From an uncultured bacterium (GTDB lineage Bacteria; Verrucomicrobiota; Lentisphaeria; Victivallales; UBA1829), in contig CACYHQ010000004.1 in the NCBI GenBank assembly GCA_902774245.1, positions 186,001 through 250,000 of the forward strand: a stretch of 64,000 bases of DNA, read 5' to 3'. Below are positions 36,788 through 45,587 of the stretch, one piece after another. The notes beneath the pieces are model-generated. The model was not told where the DNA came from. It saw nothing but the letters and a program-made list of their open reading frames with translations, and did no database searches. A program made the translations under genes and the position numbers. Every line of letters begins with the position of its first letter. Within the stretch, counting starts at the first letter, position 1.

Positions 36788-36861
36788 TGTCGGTGTCCTT
36801 TCATGGATGACGCCCACAACCGGAATTCTCTAACCTTTCCGAAGAAAAAAGCAGGCATAAT

Positions 36862-36889
36862 AAAATATCACAATTTCCAGAAAATGCAA
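36862..36889 (-). promoter_or_regulatory. promoter of fabD-fabG
   Basis: Minus strand TTGCAT (36889-36884), 16 bases, TATTTT (36867-36862) with TGA before it. Confidence 0.45.
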
Positions 36890-36939
36890 ATCCGCACCTC
36901 AAAAAACGAGGCGAGGATGTTTCCGGACAAGCTGCCGTA

Positions 36940-37545
36940 TCAAACCAGCGCCTCCCGGAGCATGTCTTCCGACACCGGCCCCGGGCGCAGGATGCTCCAC
37001 GCGCCGTCGCGTTCGATTCTGATCACGGTCGACGCTACGGAATCCGGCGGGATCGCGCCGCCGTCCAGCACGCCGTCTGGCGGGATCGCGAGTGATGCAA
37101 GCGCCTCTTCAACGGTGTGAGCCGCAGGCTGACCGGAAAGATTCGCGCTGGTCGAGGCGAGCGGACGCCCGTACGCCGAAAGCAGACTCAGCAGCGCGGG
37201 ATGGTCGGGGATGCGGAATCCGGTGAACGCGTCACAGTCCGGCACGATCAGGGTCACGGGGCCGGGGCAGAACGCCGCCGCGAAACGTTTCGCGGTCTCC
37301 GGCATGGCGGGAAACGCGGCCTCCGCGGCTTCGCGCGAGGCGAAAAAGAGCGTGAGGAGTTTGGACGCCGGACGCCGTTTCATCTCATATATCTTCGCGC
37401 GGGCGACTTCGTGCGAGGCATCGCAGACCAGTCCGTAGACGGTCTCGGTCGGGACTAGCAGGACGCCGTCATCGTGCCGCAGAATATCGCAGAAGACCGC
37501 GGCGGCGGACGCGTCGGAACAGGGAATCCGAATCATGGAGATCAC
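36940..37545 (-). CDS. tsaC: L-threonylcarbamoyladenylate synthase (Sua5/YrdC family)
   Basis: TsaC makes threonylcarbamoyl-AMP from threonine, bicarbonate and ATP, the first step of t6A formation on tRNA. The 201-residue protein has the YrdC motifs: VPTETVYGLVCDA, IYEMKRRPASKLL, FCPGPVTLIV and LASTSANLSGQP. It lacks the C-terminal Sua5 domain. The reading begins at GTG 37545, overlapping ftsB in GTGA; the ATG at 37536 is an alternative. The dehydratase TcdA in this window works later in the same modification. Confidence 0.9.
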   Translation of the reverse strand: MISMIRIPCSDASAAAVFCDILRHDDGVLLVPTETVYGLVCDASHEVARAKIYEMKRRPASKLLTLFFASREAAEAAFPAMPETAKRFAAAFCPGPVTLIVPDCDAFTGFRIPDHPALLSLLSAYGRPLASTSANLSGQPAAHTVEEALASLAIPPDGVLDGGAIPPDSVASTVIRIERDGAWSILRPGPVSEDMLREALV

Positions 37546-37817
37546 TCGGAATAAATATAGATCACTTCGCCCTCGCGGGACAGATGGTACTGCTCGCGGG
37601 CGACTTTTTCAATAGCGGAGGCGTTGTGCTGGAGGTCGTGGACTTCCTGCTGTAACGTGAGGTATTCCGCCTTCACGCGGTCAAGGTCAGCCTGAAGCGA
37701 CACGACTTCCTGCTTGGTGCTCTTGTACTTCCGGTACGCGGGCAGCACGAGGATGCCGGATACGATCAGCACCAGCACCAGCAGAATATAAATGACGCCT
37801 GTCAGGAGTTTTCCCAT
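37542..37817 (-). CDS. ftsB: FtsB/DivIC-family septum protein
   Basis: FtsB joins FtsL and FtsQ in the division complex. The 91-residue protein has a short cytoplasmic start, one membrane span (residues 8-28) and a coiled coil (about 30-70, TKQEVVSLQADLDRVKAEY). It ends in AREQYHLSREGEVIY, the conserved DivIC/FtsB tail. It has its own promoter and overlaps the tsaC start. Confidence 0.85.
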   Translation of the reverse strand: MGKLLTGVIYILLVLVLIVSGILVLPAYRKYKSTKQEVVSLQADLDRVKAEYLTLQQEVHDLQHNASAIEKVAREQYHLSREGEVIYIYSE

Positions 37818-37840
37818 TGTATTTACCTCGATAATACACT

Positions 37841-37868
37841 AATATAGCACACTCTTCGAGAAATACAA
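37841..37868 (-). promoter_or_regulatory. promoter of ftsB-tsaC
   Basis: Minus strand TTGTAT (37868-37863), 16 bases, TATATT (37846-37841) with TGC before it. It starts only a few bases after the T-run of the hydrogenase terminator. Confidence 0.55.
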
Positions 37869-37875
37869 GAAAAAA

Positions 37876-37912
37876 AGAAAAAATCCTCCGCCCCTATAAA
37901 AAGAGCGGAGGA
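37876..37912 (-). terminator. terminator of the hydrogenase operon
   Basis: On the minus strand TCCTCCGC and GCGGAGGA form an 8-bp stem followed by TTTTTTC. It lies about 120 bases past the hydA stop, beyond the palindromic elements. Confidence 0.8.
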
Positions 37913-37926
37913 AAAGACACTTGTGT

Positions 37927-38012
37927 GTGCCCGGGCGGAGCCGGGCCACTGCAAGCAGTGTCGATGCTGTGCTCTGCTACGCGAGAGCACGTGCCCGGGC
38001 GTAGCCGGGCAC
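37927..38012. repeat. palindromic element locus 3 between hydA and its terminator
   Basis: Three family members lie in a row: 37927-37949 (loop GGCGGAGC), 37969-37990 (GTGCTCT...AGAGCAC, reversed) and 37991-38012 (loop GGCGTAGC). A small hairpin CACTGC-AA-GCAGTG follows the first. The second keeps the GCGTAGC loop while both arms have changed together. The block lies in the 3' untranslated part of the hydrogenase mRNA. Confidence 0.7.
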
Positions 38013-38032
38013 TATTCGGCACACTTTGTGTG

Positions 38033-40099
38033 TCAGCCGAGCTTGGCGACGCTTTCGTCGATCTTCTTCTTGATCGTCTCGAAAGCGGCCTGGTTCTGGA
38101 GCTGTTCCAGCGTGTTCAGGGCGTTTCTGAACTTGGTGCGCTCGACGACTTCATCGCCGATGGTCACGCAGATCGTGCCGTCCTGTTCGGGGCGGGACGA
38201 GAACGCGGCGTCCATGTCGACCTTGTCCGTGTAGTTCTTGCTGCGGACGTATTCGGAGATCATGCCGATCAGGAGCTGGCCGGGGCAGTTGTCCTGCTTG
38301 GCGCAGATCGTGACGGTGATCATGAAGCGGTTCTGAGCGGTGCCGCGCATGATCGGAATCTTCGCGTCGAAGATTTGGCTGCGGTTCTGGTAGACCGTGT
38401 GCAGCAGGTGGTGCGCTTCGTGGGAGCCGGGCTTGCCGCCGATGTGCTGCTTGTAGCACTGGTCGACCAGGAAGTTGTCCTGGCTCTTCTGGACCTGCTG
38501 GGACTTGTCGGCCGCGTAGAGGCCCTGCTGGCGCTGGATGCGGATCGCGTTGGTGACGCCGACGGGCTGGCCGCCGCCGGAGATGCAGCCGCCGGGGCAC
38601 GCCATGACTTCGACGAAGTCGTAGTGGGCTTTGCCGGAACGGATGTCGTTGATGAGGCGCTTGGCGTTGGCGAGGCCGTGGACGACGGCGACGCGGATTT
38701 CCCTGCCTGCCGCGGTCACGGTGGCTTCCTTGAGGGTGTTCATGCCGCGGACGTCCTTGAAGTCGACGGAGGCGAGCGGCTTGCCGTCGAGCTTTTCGAC
38801 CGCATAGCGGAGAGCGGCTTCCATGACACCGCCGGACGCGCCGAAGATGACGCCGCCGCCGGTGGCGAATCCCATGGGCATGTCGAACGCTTCGGGCTGG
38901 AGCTCATTGAGCTTGATGCCCATGGAGTTGATCATGCGCTGGACTTCGCTGGTGGTCACGACGATGTCGACTTCCGGCTTGCCGTCGACGGCGAACTTCG
39001 GAAGCTGGGCTTCGAACTTCTTCGCCGTGCAGGGCATGATGGAAACGACCACGAGGTCTTCGCGCTTGCAGCCGAGCTGTTCGGGCAGGACCTTCTTGGC
39101 GATGGAGCCGAACATGGCCTGCGGGGAACGGCAGCTGGAGATGTGGGGGATCATTTCGGGGTAGTAGATCTCGGCGAACTTGACCCAGGCGGGGCAGCAG
39201 CTGGTGAACATCGGGAGCGTGCCGCCGTTGGCGATGCGGTCGATGAGCTCGGTCGCTTCCTCGAAGATGGTCATATCGGCGGAGAAGCTGGTGTCGTAGA
39301 CGTGCTTGAAGCCCATGAGCTTCAGTGCGGCGACGAGCTTGCCCGCCACGTTCTCGCCCGGCTTCGCGCCGAAGTATTCGCCCAGCGCCACGCGGACGGC
39401 CGGAGCGATCTGGACCACGACGGTCTTGCTGGGATCGTACAGGGCGTCCCACACGCGGTTGCGGTCCTGCTTCGGCACGATCGCGCCGGTCGGGCAGACG
39501 GCGGCGCACTGGCCGCAGTTCACGCACTCGACGGTGCCGAGGGAAGCGCCGAAGGCCGGAGCCACGCGGGCGTTGGAGCCGCGGTTGGAGAAGTCGATCG
39601 CGCCGATGCCCTGGATTTCGGAGCAGACGCGCACGCAGTCGCCGCAGAGCACGCACTTGTTCGGGTCGCGGACGAGCGACGGGGAGGAGAAGTCGATCGG
39701 ATCGTCCTTCTTCACGGATTTGAAGCGGATGTCCTGGACGCCGAGCTGATAGGCGATGCGCTGCAGGGTGCAGTTCTCGTTGCGGGCGCAGGTCGGGCAT
39801 TCGCGGTTGTGGTTGGCGAGCAGGAGTTCCACGCTTATCTTGCGCATGTCGCGGATTTCCTTGGTGTCCGTGTGGACGACCATGCCGGGCGCGGGGGCGG
39901 TGGAGCAGGACGCCATGATGCCCTTGCCTTCGACAAGGACGAGGCAGAGACGGCAGGCGCCGTAGATGCTCAGTTCGGAGTGATAGCAGAAGGTCGGGAT
40001 CTCGATCCCGGCTTTGCGGATGACTTCCAGGAGGTTGCGCTCGTTTGTGAACGTGACTTCCCGTCCGTTGACGGTCAATGTTTTAACGGTATCGGCCAT
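38033..40099 (-). CDS. hydA: [FeFe] hydrogenase catalytic subunit HydA (NAD-linked, trimeric type)
   Basis: HydA makes or oxidises H2 at the H-cluster; with HydB and HydC it couples this to NADH and ferredoxin. The 688-residue protein has, in order, a [2Fe-2S] domain (FCYHSELSIYGACRLC), a His-ligated cluster (HNRECPTCARNENC) and two [4Fe-4S] motifs (CVLCGDCVRVC, CVNCGQCAAVC). The H-cluster motifs are TSCCPAWVKFAE, MPCTAKKFEAQ and MACPGGCISGGGQP, and the small-subunit motif is SHEAHHLLHTVY. A further 100 residues look like a thioredoxin-fold ferredoxin domain that kept CAKQDNC but lost its second Cys pair. No maturase genes (hydE, hydF, hydG) are in the window. Confidence 0.9.
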   Translation of the reverse strand: MADTVKTLTVNGREVTFTNERNLLEVIRKAGIEIPTFCYHSELSIYGACRLCLVLVEGKGIMASCSTAPAPGMVVHTDTKEIRDMRKISVELLLANHNRECPTCARNENCTLQRIAYQLGVQDIRFKSVKKDDPIDFSSPSLVRDPNKCVLCGDCVRVCSEIQGIGAIDFSNRGSNARVAPAFGASLGTVECVNCGQCAAVCPTGAIVPKQDRNRVWDALYDPSKTVVVQIAPAVRVALGEYFGAKPGENVAGKLVAALKLMGFKHVYDTSFSADMTIFEEATELIDRIANGGTLPMFTSCCPAWVKFAEIYYPEMIPHISSCRSPQAMFGSIAKKVLPEQLGCKREDLVVVSIMPCTAKKFEAQLPKFAVDGKPEVDIVVTTSEVQRMINSMGIKLNELQPEAFDMPMGFATGGGVIFGASGGVMEAALRYAVEKLDGKPLASVDFKDVRGMNTLKEATVTAAGREIRVAVVHGLANAKRLINDIRSGKAHYDFVEVMACPGGCISGGGQPVGVTNAIRIQRQQGLYAADKSQQVQKSQDNFLVDQCYKQHIGGKPGSHEAHHLLHTVYQNRSQIFDAKIPIMRGTAQNRFMITVTICAKQDNCPGQLLIGMISEYVRSKNYTDKVDMDAAFSSRPEQDGTICVTIGDEVVERTKFRNALNTLEQLQNQAAFETIKKKIDESVAKLG

Positions 40100-40120
40100 G
40101 ATGAATGATCCTTATAGTTT

Positions 40121-42031
40121 TCAGATTCCCTTGACTGCGCCGAACTTGCACGCGGCCTTGCATGCGCCGCACTTGATGCATTTTTCGGGGTCGATGCTGT
40201 GCGCGGTCTTCACCTTGCCGGTGATCGCGCCGACGGGGCACTTGCGGGCGCAGGCCGTGCAGCCTTTGCACTTCGCGGGGTCGATCTCGGGACGGGCGAG
40301 CGCCTTGCATTCGCCGGTCGGGCAGATCTTCTTGAACACGTGGTCTTCGTACTCCTGGCGGAAATAACGCAGGGTGGAGAGGACCGGGTTCGGGGCGGTC
40401 TTGCCGAGGCCGCAGAGGGAGCCGAGCTGGACGGCTTTCGCGGTCTTCTCGAGGAGGTCGAGCGTCTCGGCCGTGGCGCGGCCTTCGATGATGTCGTCGA
40501 GCAGCGCGAGCATCTGCTTCGTGCCTTCGCGGCACGGCACGCACTTGCCGCAGGATTCGTTCTGCGTGAACTGCATGAAGAACCGCGCGATGCGGACCAT
40601 GCAGGTCTGCTTGTTCATGACCACGAGTCCGCCGGAACCGACCATGGCGCCCGCGCTCTTCAGGGAGTCGAAGTCAAGCGGGAGGTCGAGGAGGTCGGGG
40701 ACCAGGCAGCCGCCGGAGGGGCCGCCGATCTGCACGGACTTGAAGTCTTCGCCGGTCACCTTGCCGGTGTTGTCCGTCACGCCGCCGCCGATGTTGTACA
40801 CGATCTCGCGGAGGGTCGTGCCGAACGGGACTTCGATGAGGCCGGTGTTCGCGACGTGGCCGGTGAGGGCGAACGTCTTCGTGCCGGGGGAGTTCTGCGG
40901 ACCGACTTCGCGGTACTTCTCCGCGCCGTTGCGGATGATGTACGCCACGGAGGCGAGCGTTTCCACGTTATTGATCACGGTCGGCTTGCCGTAGAGGCCC
41001 TTCTGAGCCGGGAACGGCGGCTTCGGCATCGGCATGCCGCGTTTGCCTTCCACGGAGGCGATCAGGGCGGTCTCTTCGCCGCAGACGAACGCGCCGGCGC
41101 CTTCCATCACGCGGATCGTGAAGTTGAAGTTCGTGCCGAAGAGGTTCTTGCCGAGCAGTCCGTAAGCCTCGGCGTCGGCGATCGCCTTGCGGATGCGTTC
41201 GACGGCCAGCGGGTATTCGGCGCGGACGTACACGACGCCTTCATCGGCGCCGATCGCACGGCCGGCGATCATCATGCCTTCGAGCACGGCGTGGGGGTTG
41301 CCTTCCATGACGGAGCGGTCCATGAACGCACCCGGGTCGCCTTCGTCGCCGTTGCAGATGACGTATTTCTTGTCGTTCTGGGAAGCGAGCGTGAATTTCC
41401 ATTTGAGGCCGGTCGGGAAACCGCCGCCGCCGCGGCCGCGGAGTCCGGCGTCGATCATGGTCTGGCAGACCTGTTCCGGGGTCATCTCGGTGATGGCCTT
41501 GCGCGCGCCGATGTAGCCGTCGCGGGCGATGTACTCTTCGACGTCGTCCGGCTCGATCATGTAGTTGGCCAGCACGACGCGGGTCTGACGGGCGTAGAAC
41601 GCGATCTCGTCCTCATGGCGGCAGGCCTTGCCGCTGACGGGATCGACGTAGACCAGACGGTCGATGATCTCGCCGCCGATCAGCGTCACGTGGACGATCT
41701 CGGCCGCATCTTCGGGTTTCACATGGCAGTAGAAGATCCCTTCGGGTTCGATGCGGAGGATCGGGCCCATCTGGCAGAATCCCTGACAGCCGGACTTGGA
41801 GAAGTAGGTGACGCCCTCGTTCTTGGAGCAGTCGTGACGGTCGAGGACGACTTCGATGTGTTCGCCGGCTTTTTCGAGCTCGGCGCAGATGGCGTCGCGG
41901 ACCTTCATGGAACCGTTGGCGATGCAGCCGGTGCCGCCGCAGATGATGATGCGGCGTTTGAGCTTGGCGACGACTTTTTTATAGTTCGCGGCGATCTCTT
42001 CCAGATTCGGCGTTTTGATTTCGGTGCTCAT
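40121..42031 (-). CDS. hydB: NuoF-like flavin subunit HydB
   Basis: HydB binds FMN and NAD and is the presumed branching site of the electron-bifurcating hydrogenase. The 636-residue protein has an N-terminal thioredoxin-like [2Fe-2S] domain (ICGGTGC, later SGCQGFC). The NuoF core follows with RGRGGGGFPTGLKW and CNGDEGDPGAFMDR, then the SLBB region and the cluster motif ESCGKCVPCREG. Two C-terminal [4Fe-4S] motifs are seen (CKGCTACARKCPVGAI, CIKCGACKAACKF). It lies 18 bases after hydC and 21 before hydA. Confidence 0.9.
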   Translation of the reverse strand: MSTEIKTPNLEEIAANYKKVVAKLKRRIIICGGTGCIANGSMKVRDAICAELEKAGEHIEVVLDRHDCSKNEGVTYFSKSGCQGFCQMGPILRIEPEGIFYCHVKPEDAAEIVHVTLIGGEIIDRLVYVDPVSGKACRHEDEIAFYARQTRVVLANYMIEPDDVEEYIARDGYIGARKAITEMTPEQVCQTMIDAGLRGRGGGGFPTGLKWKFTLASQNDKKYVICNGDEGDPGAFMDRSVMEGNPHAVLEGMMIAGRAIGADEGVVYVRAEYPLAVERIRKAIADAEAYGLLGKNLFGTNFNFTIRVMEGAGAFVCGEETALIASVEGKRGMPMPKPPFPAQKGLYGKPTVINNVETLASVAYIIRNGAEKYREVGPQNSPGTKTFALTGHVANTGLIEVPFGTTLREIVYNIGGGVTDNTGKVTGEDFKSVQIGGPSGGCLVPDLLDLPLDFDSLKSAGAMVGSGGLVVMNKQTCMVRIARFFMQFTQNESCGKCVPCREGTKQMLALLDDIIEGRATAETLDLLEKTAKAVQLGSLCGLGKTAPNPVLSTLRYFRQEYEDHVFKKICPTGECKALARPEIDPAKCKGCTACARKCPVGAITGKVKTAHSIDPEKCIKCGACKAACKFGAVKGI

Positions 42032-42049
42032 CGTATGTGATTCCCTTCG

Positions 42050-42589
42050 TTACTTGTTTTCGGATTCCGCGGCGGCGGCTTCGGCGGCCGTGATCTCGTC
42101 GATGATCTTCTCGACCTGTTCCGGCGTGGCCTGGCCGTGGACTTCGCCGTCCACGACGATCACGGGGGCGAGACCGCAGGCGCCGAGGCAGTTCACGATC
42201 TCGACGGTGAACAGCAGGTCGTCGGTCGTGCGCTTCTCGTCGCTGAGGCCGAGCTTCTTGTAGATGGCCTCAAGCAGCCCCATGGATTTCTTCACGTGGC
42301 AGGCGGTGCCGTCGCAGAGGCGGAAGATGTGCTTTCCCTTCGGGTTCAGGGAAAAGTGAGCGTAGAACGTCGCCACGCCGTACACATGCGCCACGGGCAC
42401 GTCGAGCGACGTGGCCACATAGCTGATGACGTCCTTCGAAAGGTACTTGTAGACTTCCTGCACCTCCTGAAGGATCGGGATGAGCCGGGAGGGGTCGTTC
42501 CCGTTCTTTTCGAGAATCTCGTTGACCGCCGCGAGGTGGTGCACCATCGCGCGAGTCTTTTCCAGGGTTTCCTGCATAGGTTTCTCCAT
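42050..42589 (-). CDS. hydC: NuoE-like [2Fe-2S] subunit HydC
   Basis: HydC carries a [2Fe-2S] cluster in the hydrogenase trimer. The 179-residue protein has the NuoE fold: a helical start (ILQEVQEVYKYLSKDVISYV), GVATFYAHF, and the cluster ligands as CDGTAC and CLGAC. An Ala/Glu-rich tail follows. Ribosome site GGAG lies before the ATG at 42589. It lies between the phosphatase and hydB. Confidence 0.9.
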   Translation of the reverse strand: MEKPMQETLEKTRAMVHHLAAVNEILEKNGNDPSRLIPILQEVQEVYKYLSKDVISYVATSLDVPVAHVYGVATFYAHFSLNPKGKHIFRLCDGTACHVKKSMGLLEAIYKKLGLSDEKRTTDDLLFTVEIVNCLGACGLAPVIVVDGEVHGQATPEQVEKIIDEITAAEAAAAESENK

Positions 42590-42629
42590 GGGGTTGATGT
42601 GGGTATTGGGGTTTATTTATGTTGATCGT

Positions 42630-43814
42630 TCAAACGTATTTGATGACGACTTTCTTCAGATACTGGGTTTCGAGCGTGTGCGCCAGACGCTGCACGATGT
42701 TGCGGCGCAGCTCCAGGTCGTGCGGCAGGTTCGGATCCTGATGTGCCTCGTTGATGCGCGTCCCGACCAGGAACGTGATCACGTCGTTGCGGAGCATCAG
42801 GCGGGTCAGAAGCCCGGCGGGGTCGTTGTGGCGGCCGCCGTCGACTTCCTCCAGGTAGGTCGCGGCCTTCGAGAGCGTGAAGATGCCTTCCGTCACGAGG
42901 TTGACGCCGTCCATGGTCGACATCGGCGGCATGTCCGGGGAGATGCTCGAAAGGTCCATTTTCAGCTCGCGGCCGAGTTCGCGCGACACGATCTCCGCGC
43001 TGGTGCCGCCGCAGATCGCCTTGTCCCCCACGAAATTCTTCAGGAAGGACGCGCATTCGGCGTCGCGTGCGGAATCGTACGGAGGCCCGGTGAAAAGCAG
43101 CATCTCGCGCGGATTGCGGAAATACAGCGCGGCGCAGGTCATGTCGTCCTTGTTGATGTTGTGCGGCTCCTTGCTGATCGCCTCCGCGATCACGTGTTCC
43201 GCGACCTCGTAGGAGGACACGTCCAGGCTGTTGCTCAGGTATTCCACGAGGTAATCGGACACGCCGCTTTCGCGCCAGCCGAGCGGAAGGTCGTCCGAGC
43301 CGATCGCGGCCTGCGTGACGCCGTCGGAGAAGAAGACGATGCGGTCCCACATGTCGACTTTGAAGTGGTACACGCGCATGCTGCGGTTGTCGTATTTGGA
43401 CGGGTTCAGCTCGTCATACGGCACGGTGACGACCCTGTCGTTGCGGAGCAGCACGAACGCCGGATTGCCCATCTCGATGATGCGGACGTTGCCGTCCGGC
43501 CAGGCGTTCAGGATCGTGAACGTGGCGTAGCTGATCTTGCGGACCTGGCAGATCGGGAGGGCGTCCATCATGATCTCGGCGGCGTGCAGGATGCCGCGGG
43601 GGCCGGTGAGCTCGTTGGCGAACTTCAGCGCCATCGTCGCGGTCATGGAGGCGAGGATGTTCGCCTTCACGCCGCTGCCCAGACCGTCCGACAGCACGGC
43701 CACCACCCGCGAATCCTCCATGTTCTTGATGAACTTGAAGGCGTCGCCGCAGATGTCCTCGCCGTGCTTGCGGCACTGGCTGAATCCGAGGTCTATGAAG
43801 AAGGGTTCGCTCAT
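42630..43814 (-). CDS. SpoIIE-type PP2C protein phosphatase of the hydrogenase operon
   Basis: The 394-residue protein has a SpoIIE/PP2C phosphatase domain in the first two thirds: GEDICGDAF and AVLSDGLGSG hold metal Asp residues, with FFSDGVTQA and NKDDMTCAAL further on. The last third is a region without known motifs. Such phosphatases are found beside sensory [FeFe] hydrogenases in anaerobes and are thought to pass their signal on. It follows hydS by 18 bases and precedes hydC by 40. The target is unknown; no anti-anti-sigma (STAS) protein or switch kinase is in the window. Confidence 0.8.
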   Translation of the reverse strand: MSEPFFIDLGFSQCRKHGEDICGDAFKFIKNMEDSRVVAVLSDGLGSGVKANILASMTATMALKFANELTGPRGILHAAEIMMDALPICQVRKISYATFTILNAWPDGNVRIIEMGNPAFVLLRNDRVVTVPYDELNPSKYDNRSMRVYHFKVDMWDRIVFFSDGVTQAAIGSDDLPLGWRESGVSDYLVEYLSNSLDVSSYEVAEHVIAEAISKEPHNINKDDMTCAALYFRNPREMLLFTGPPYDSARDAECASFLKNFVGDKAICGGTSAEIVSRELGRELKMDLSSISPDMPPMSTMDGVNLVTEGIFTLSKAATYLEEVDGGRHNDPAGLLTRLMLRNDVITFLVGTRINEAHQDPNLPHDLELRRNIVQRLAHTLETQYLKKVVIKYV

Positions 43815-43832
43815 CGTCCGGTTACCTGAGGG

Positions 43833-45572
43833 TCATTTGTATTTCTTCTGGAACTCGTCGTCGACCGGCGAATCCGCGTAGTTTTCCGCGATGGACCGCA
43901 GCAGGATCTCCGTGTCGGCCATGTGTTCGCCGAGCTTGCACGCGATGTCCTGCACCGTCGCCAGGTTCTTGCGGATGACTTCGCGCGCCTGGGCGGCGAT
44001 CTCCTCGCGGCGGAATTCCGTGCGGGTCACGTCGAACATCATCGCGCCGACGACCTGTCCGGGGTCGATATTGAAGATGTACAGGCTTATGAGTCGTCCG
44101 TTCACGTGGATCGTGTCGCGCGACAGCTCGTTTTTCGTGGTCAGGACCTCGCGGAAGAGGTCGGAGAAATTGATGAAGGTGTCGAGCGCCGCGCCTGCCA
44201 TGCCGGGCAGCACATTCCACACGTCGAGCGCCGATTCGCCGCAGAGTTCCGCGAACCTGTGGTTGGACTCAATGAGCGTGAGACTCTGGTCGACGATCAC
44301 CACGGCCGCCGGGATGCACCGCAGGATGGCGTTGGATTTCTTCTGGGCGAGCTTGCGCATATAGGAGACGCACATGTTCGGTTCGGCCTTGCCCGCGATC
44401 AGCGCCTTGGCGAAGTTGAGGCAGGTATTGTAGCCGCAGCCGCCGCAGTTCAGTTCGTCCTCCTTGTTCTTCTTGCCCACGCGGAGCAGAGCCTGACGGA
44501 TTTCGTGCAGCGAGACATCGTTCCCCGTCGCGGGCGCTTCCTTGTAATCGAGGCCCAGCGTCACTTCCGGCTCGCGGTCGGAGACCGTCTCCGGCACGTC
44601 CGCCATGCGGAGGATGCGGAGGCGTTCCAGAAGCCCCGGCGCGCCGTGTTCCGTGCCCGGCCCGTGGACGCAGCCGCCCTGGCAGGCGAGCGTTTCGAGG
44701 AAGACCGGTTCGCGGACGTCGCGCGGATGAAGCCCCTCAAGAGTGAGGCGGAGGCTGTCAAGTCCGGTCACCGCGACGTATTTCACATGGCCGCAGCCCG
44801 GATGCAGTTTGATCGTATCGTTCATGCCGCCCTCGATCGGGTACAGCGTGCCCTCGCGCGCGGCCTGCGGCACGAAGACGTCCGCGTCGGTCGTCTCCAC
44901 GCGCCACGGGTCGATCTGCATGTTCTTGAACCACTGGCGCAGACGCGAGAACAGCATCGCGAGCGAGATCAGGTCGCCGTGACGGTCGGATTCGTTCTTC
45001 TTCGCGATGCACGGCCCGATGAACACCACCTTCGCGTTCTCGCCGAATTCCTTCTTCAGGAGCTTCGCGTGGGTCAGCGCGGGCGACAGCACTTTCGTGA
45101 TGCACGGCGCGAACTCGGGCATGTATTTGCAGATGAAATCGTCGACCACGGGGCACGCGGACGAGATCTTGAGTCCGCTCTTGAAATCCTTCAGTTCCAG
45201 CGCGAGCGCGTCGGAGACCGCCTGCGCGCCGATCGCCGTCTCGCCGACTCCGGCGAATCCGAGCTTCTTCAGCGAGGCGATCATGTTCTTCGCGGGGAGC
45301 CCCTTGAACTCGCTCACCCACGACGGCGCCAGCGAGACATAGACGGGGTCGGGACCGAGGATGAGCTGACGGGCGCGCGTCATATCGTCGCGGATCTTCT
45401 TCGCGTGAACGGGGCAGACCTCGACGCATCCGCCGCACGCGATGCAGAGTTCCGGCATGACGGAGGCATGGCCGTCTTCGACCTTGATCGCTTTCACGGG
45501 GCAGCGCCGGACGCATTTGAAGCAGTCCTGGCACTCGGCGTCTGCGGTAAAAACCGGATATCCCTGGTTCAT
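43833..45572 (-). CDS. hydS: sensory [FeFe] hydrogenase HydS with PAS domain
   Basis: The 579-residue protein has two N-terminal [4Fe-4S] motifs (CQDCFKCVRRCP, CIACGGCVEVCP). A hydrogenase core with altered H-cluster motifs follows (SSACPVVDDF, GPCIAKKNE, LACQGGCVHGPG), then another Fe-S domain (CGGCGYNTC) and a PAS domain (about 400-510). A coiled tail ends it. In L1 the proton-relay Cys of catalytic enzymes is Ala, as in known sensory group C hydrogenases, so it should sense H2 or redox state slowly rather than turn over. It lies directly upstream of the phosphatase. Confidence 0.85.
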   Translation of the reverse strand: MNQGYPVFTADAECQDCFKCVRRCPVKAIKVEDGHASVMPELCIACGGCVEVCPVHAKKIRDDMTRARQLILGPDPVYVSLAPSWVSEFKGLPAKNMIASLKKLGFAGVGETAIGAQAVSDALALELKDFKSGLKISSACPVVDDFICKYMPEFAPCITKVLSPALTHAKLLKKEFGENAKVVFIGPCIAKKNESDRHGDLISLAMLFSRLRQWFKNMQIDPWRVETTDADVFVPQAAREGTLYPIEGGMNDTIKLHPGCGHVKYVAVTGLDSLRLTLEGLHPRDVREPVFLETLACQGGCVHGPGTEHGAPGLLERLRILRMADVPETVSDREPEVTLGLDYKEAPATGNDVSLHEIRQALLRVGKKNKEDELNCGGCGYNTCLNFAKALIAGKAEPNMCVSYMRKLAQKKSNAILRCIPAAVVIVDQSLTLIESNHRFAELCGESALDVWNVLPGMAGAALDTFINFSDLFREVLTTKNELSRDTIHVNGRLISLYIFNIDPGQVVGAMMFDVTRTEFRREEIAAQAREVIRKNLATVQDIACKLGEHMADTEILLRSIAENYADSPVDDEFQKKYK

Positions 45573-45587
45573 GGCTCAGTCCTCGGG

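Noticed and set aside
37925..40108. A 727-codon open frame antisense to hydA
   Set aside because: Its codons are the complement of hydA and the product is a low-complexity Val/Asp/Leu/Ala mix with no motif.
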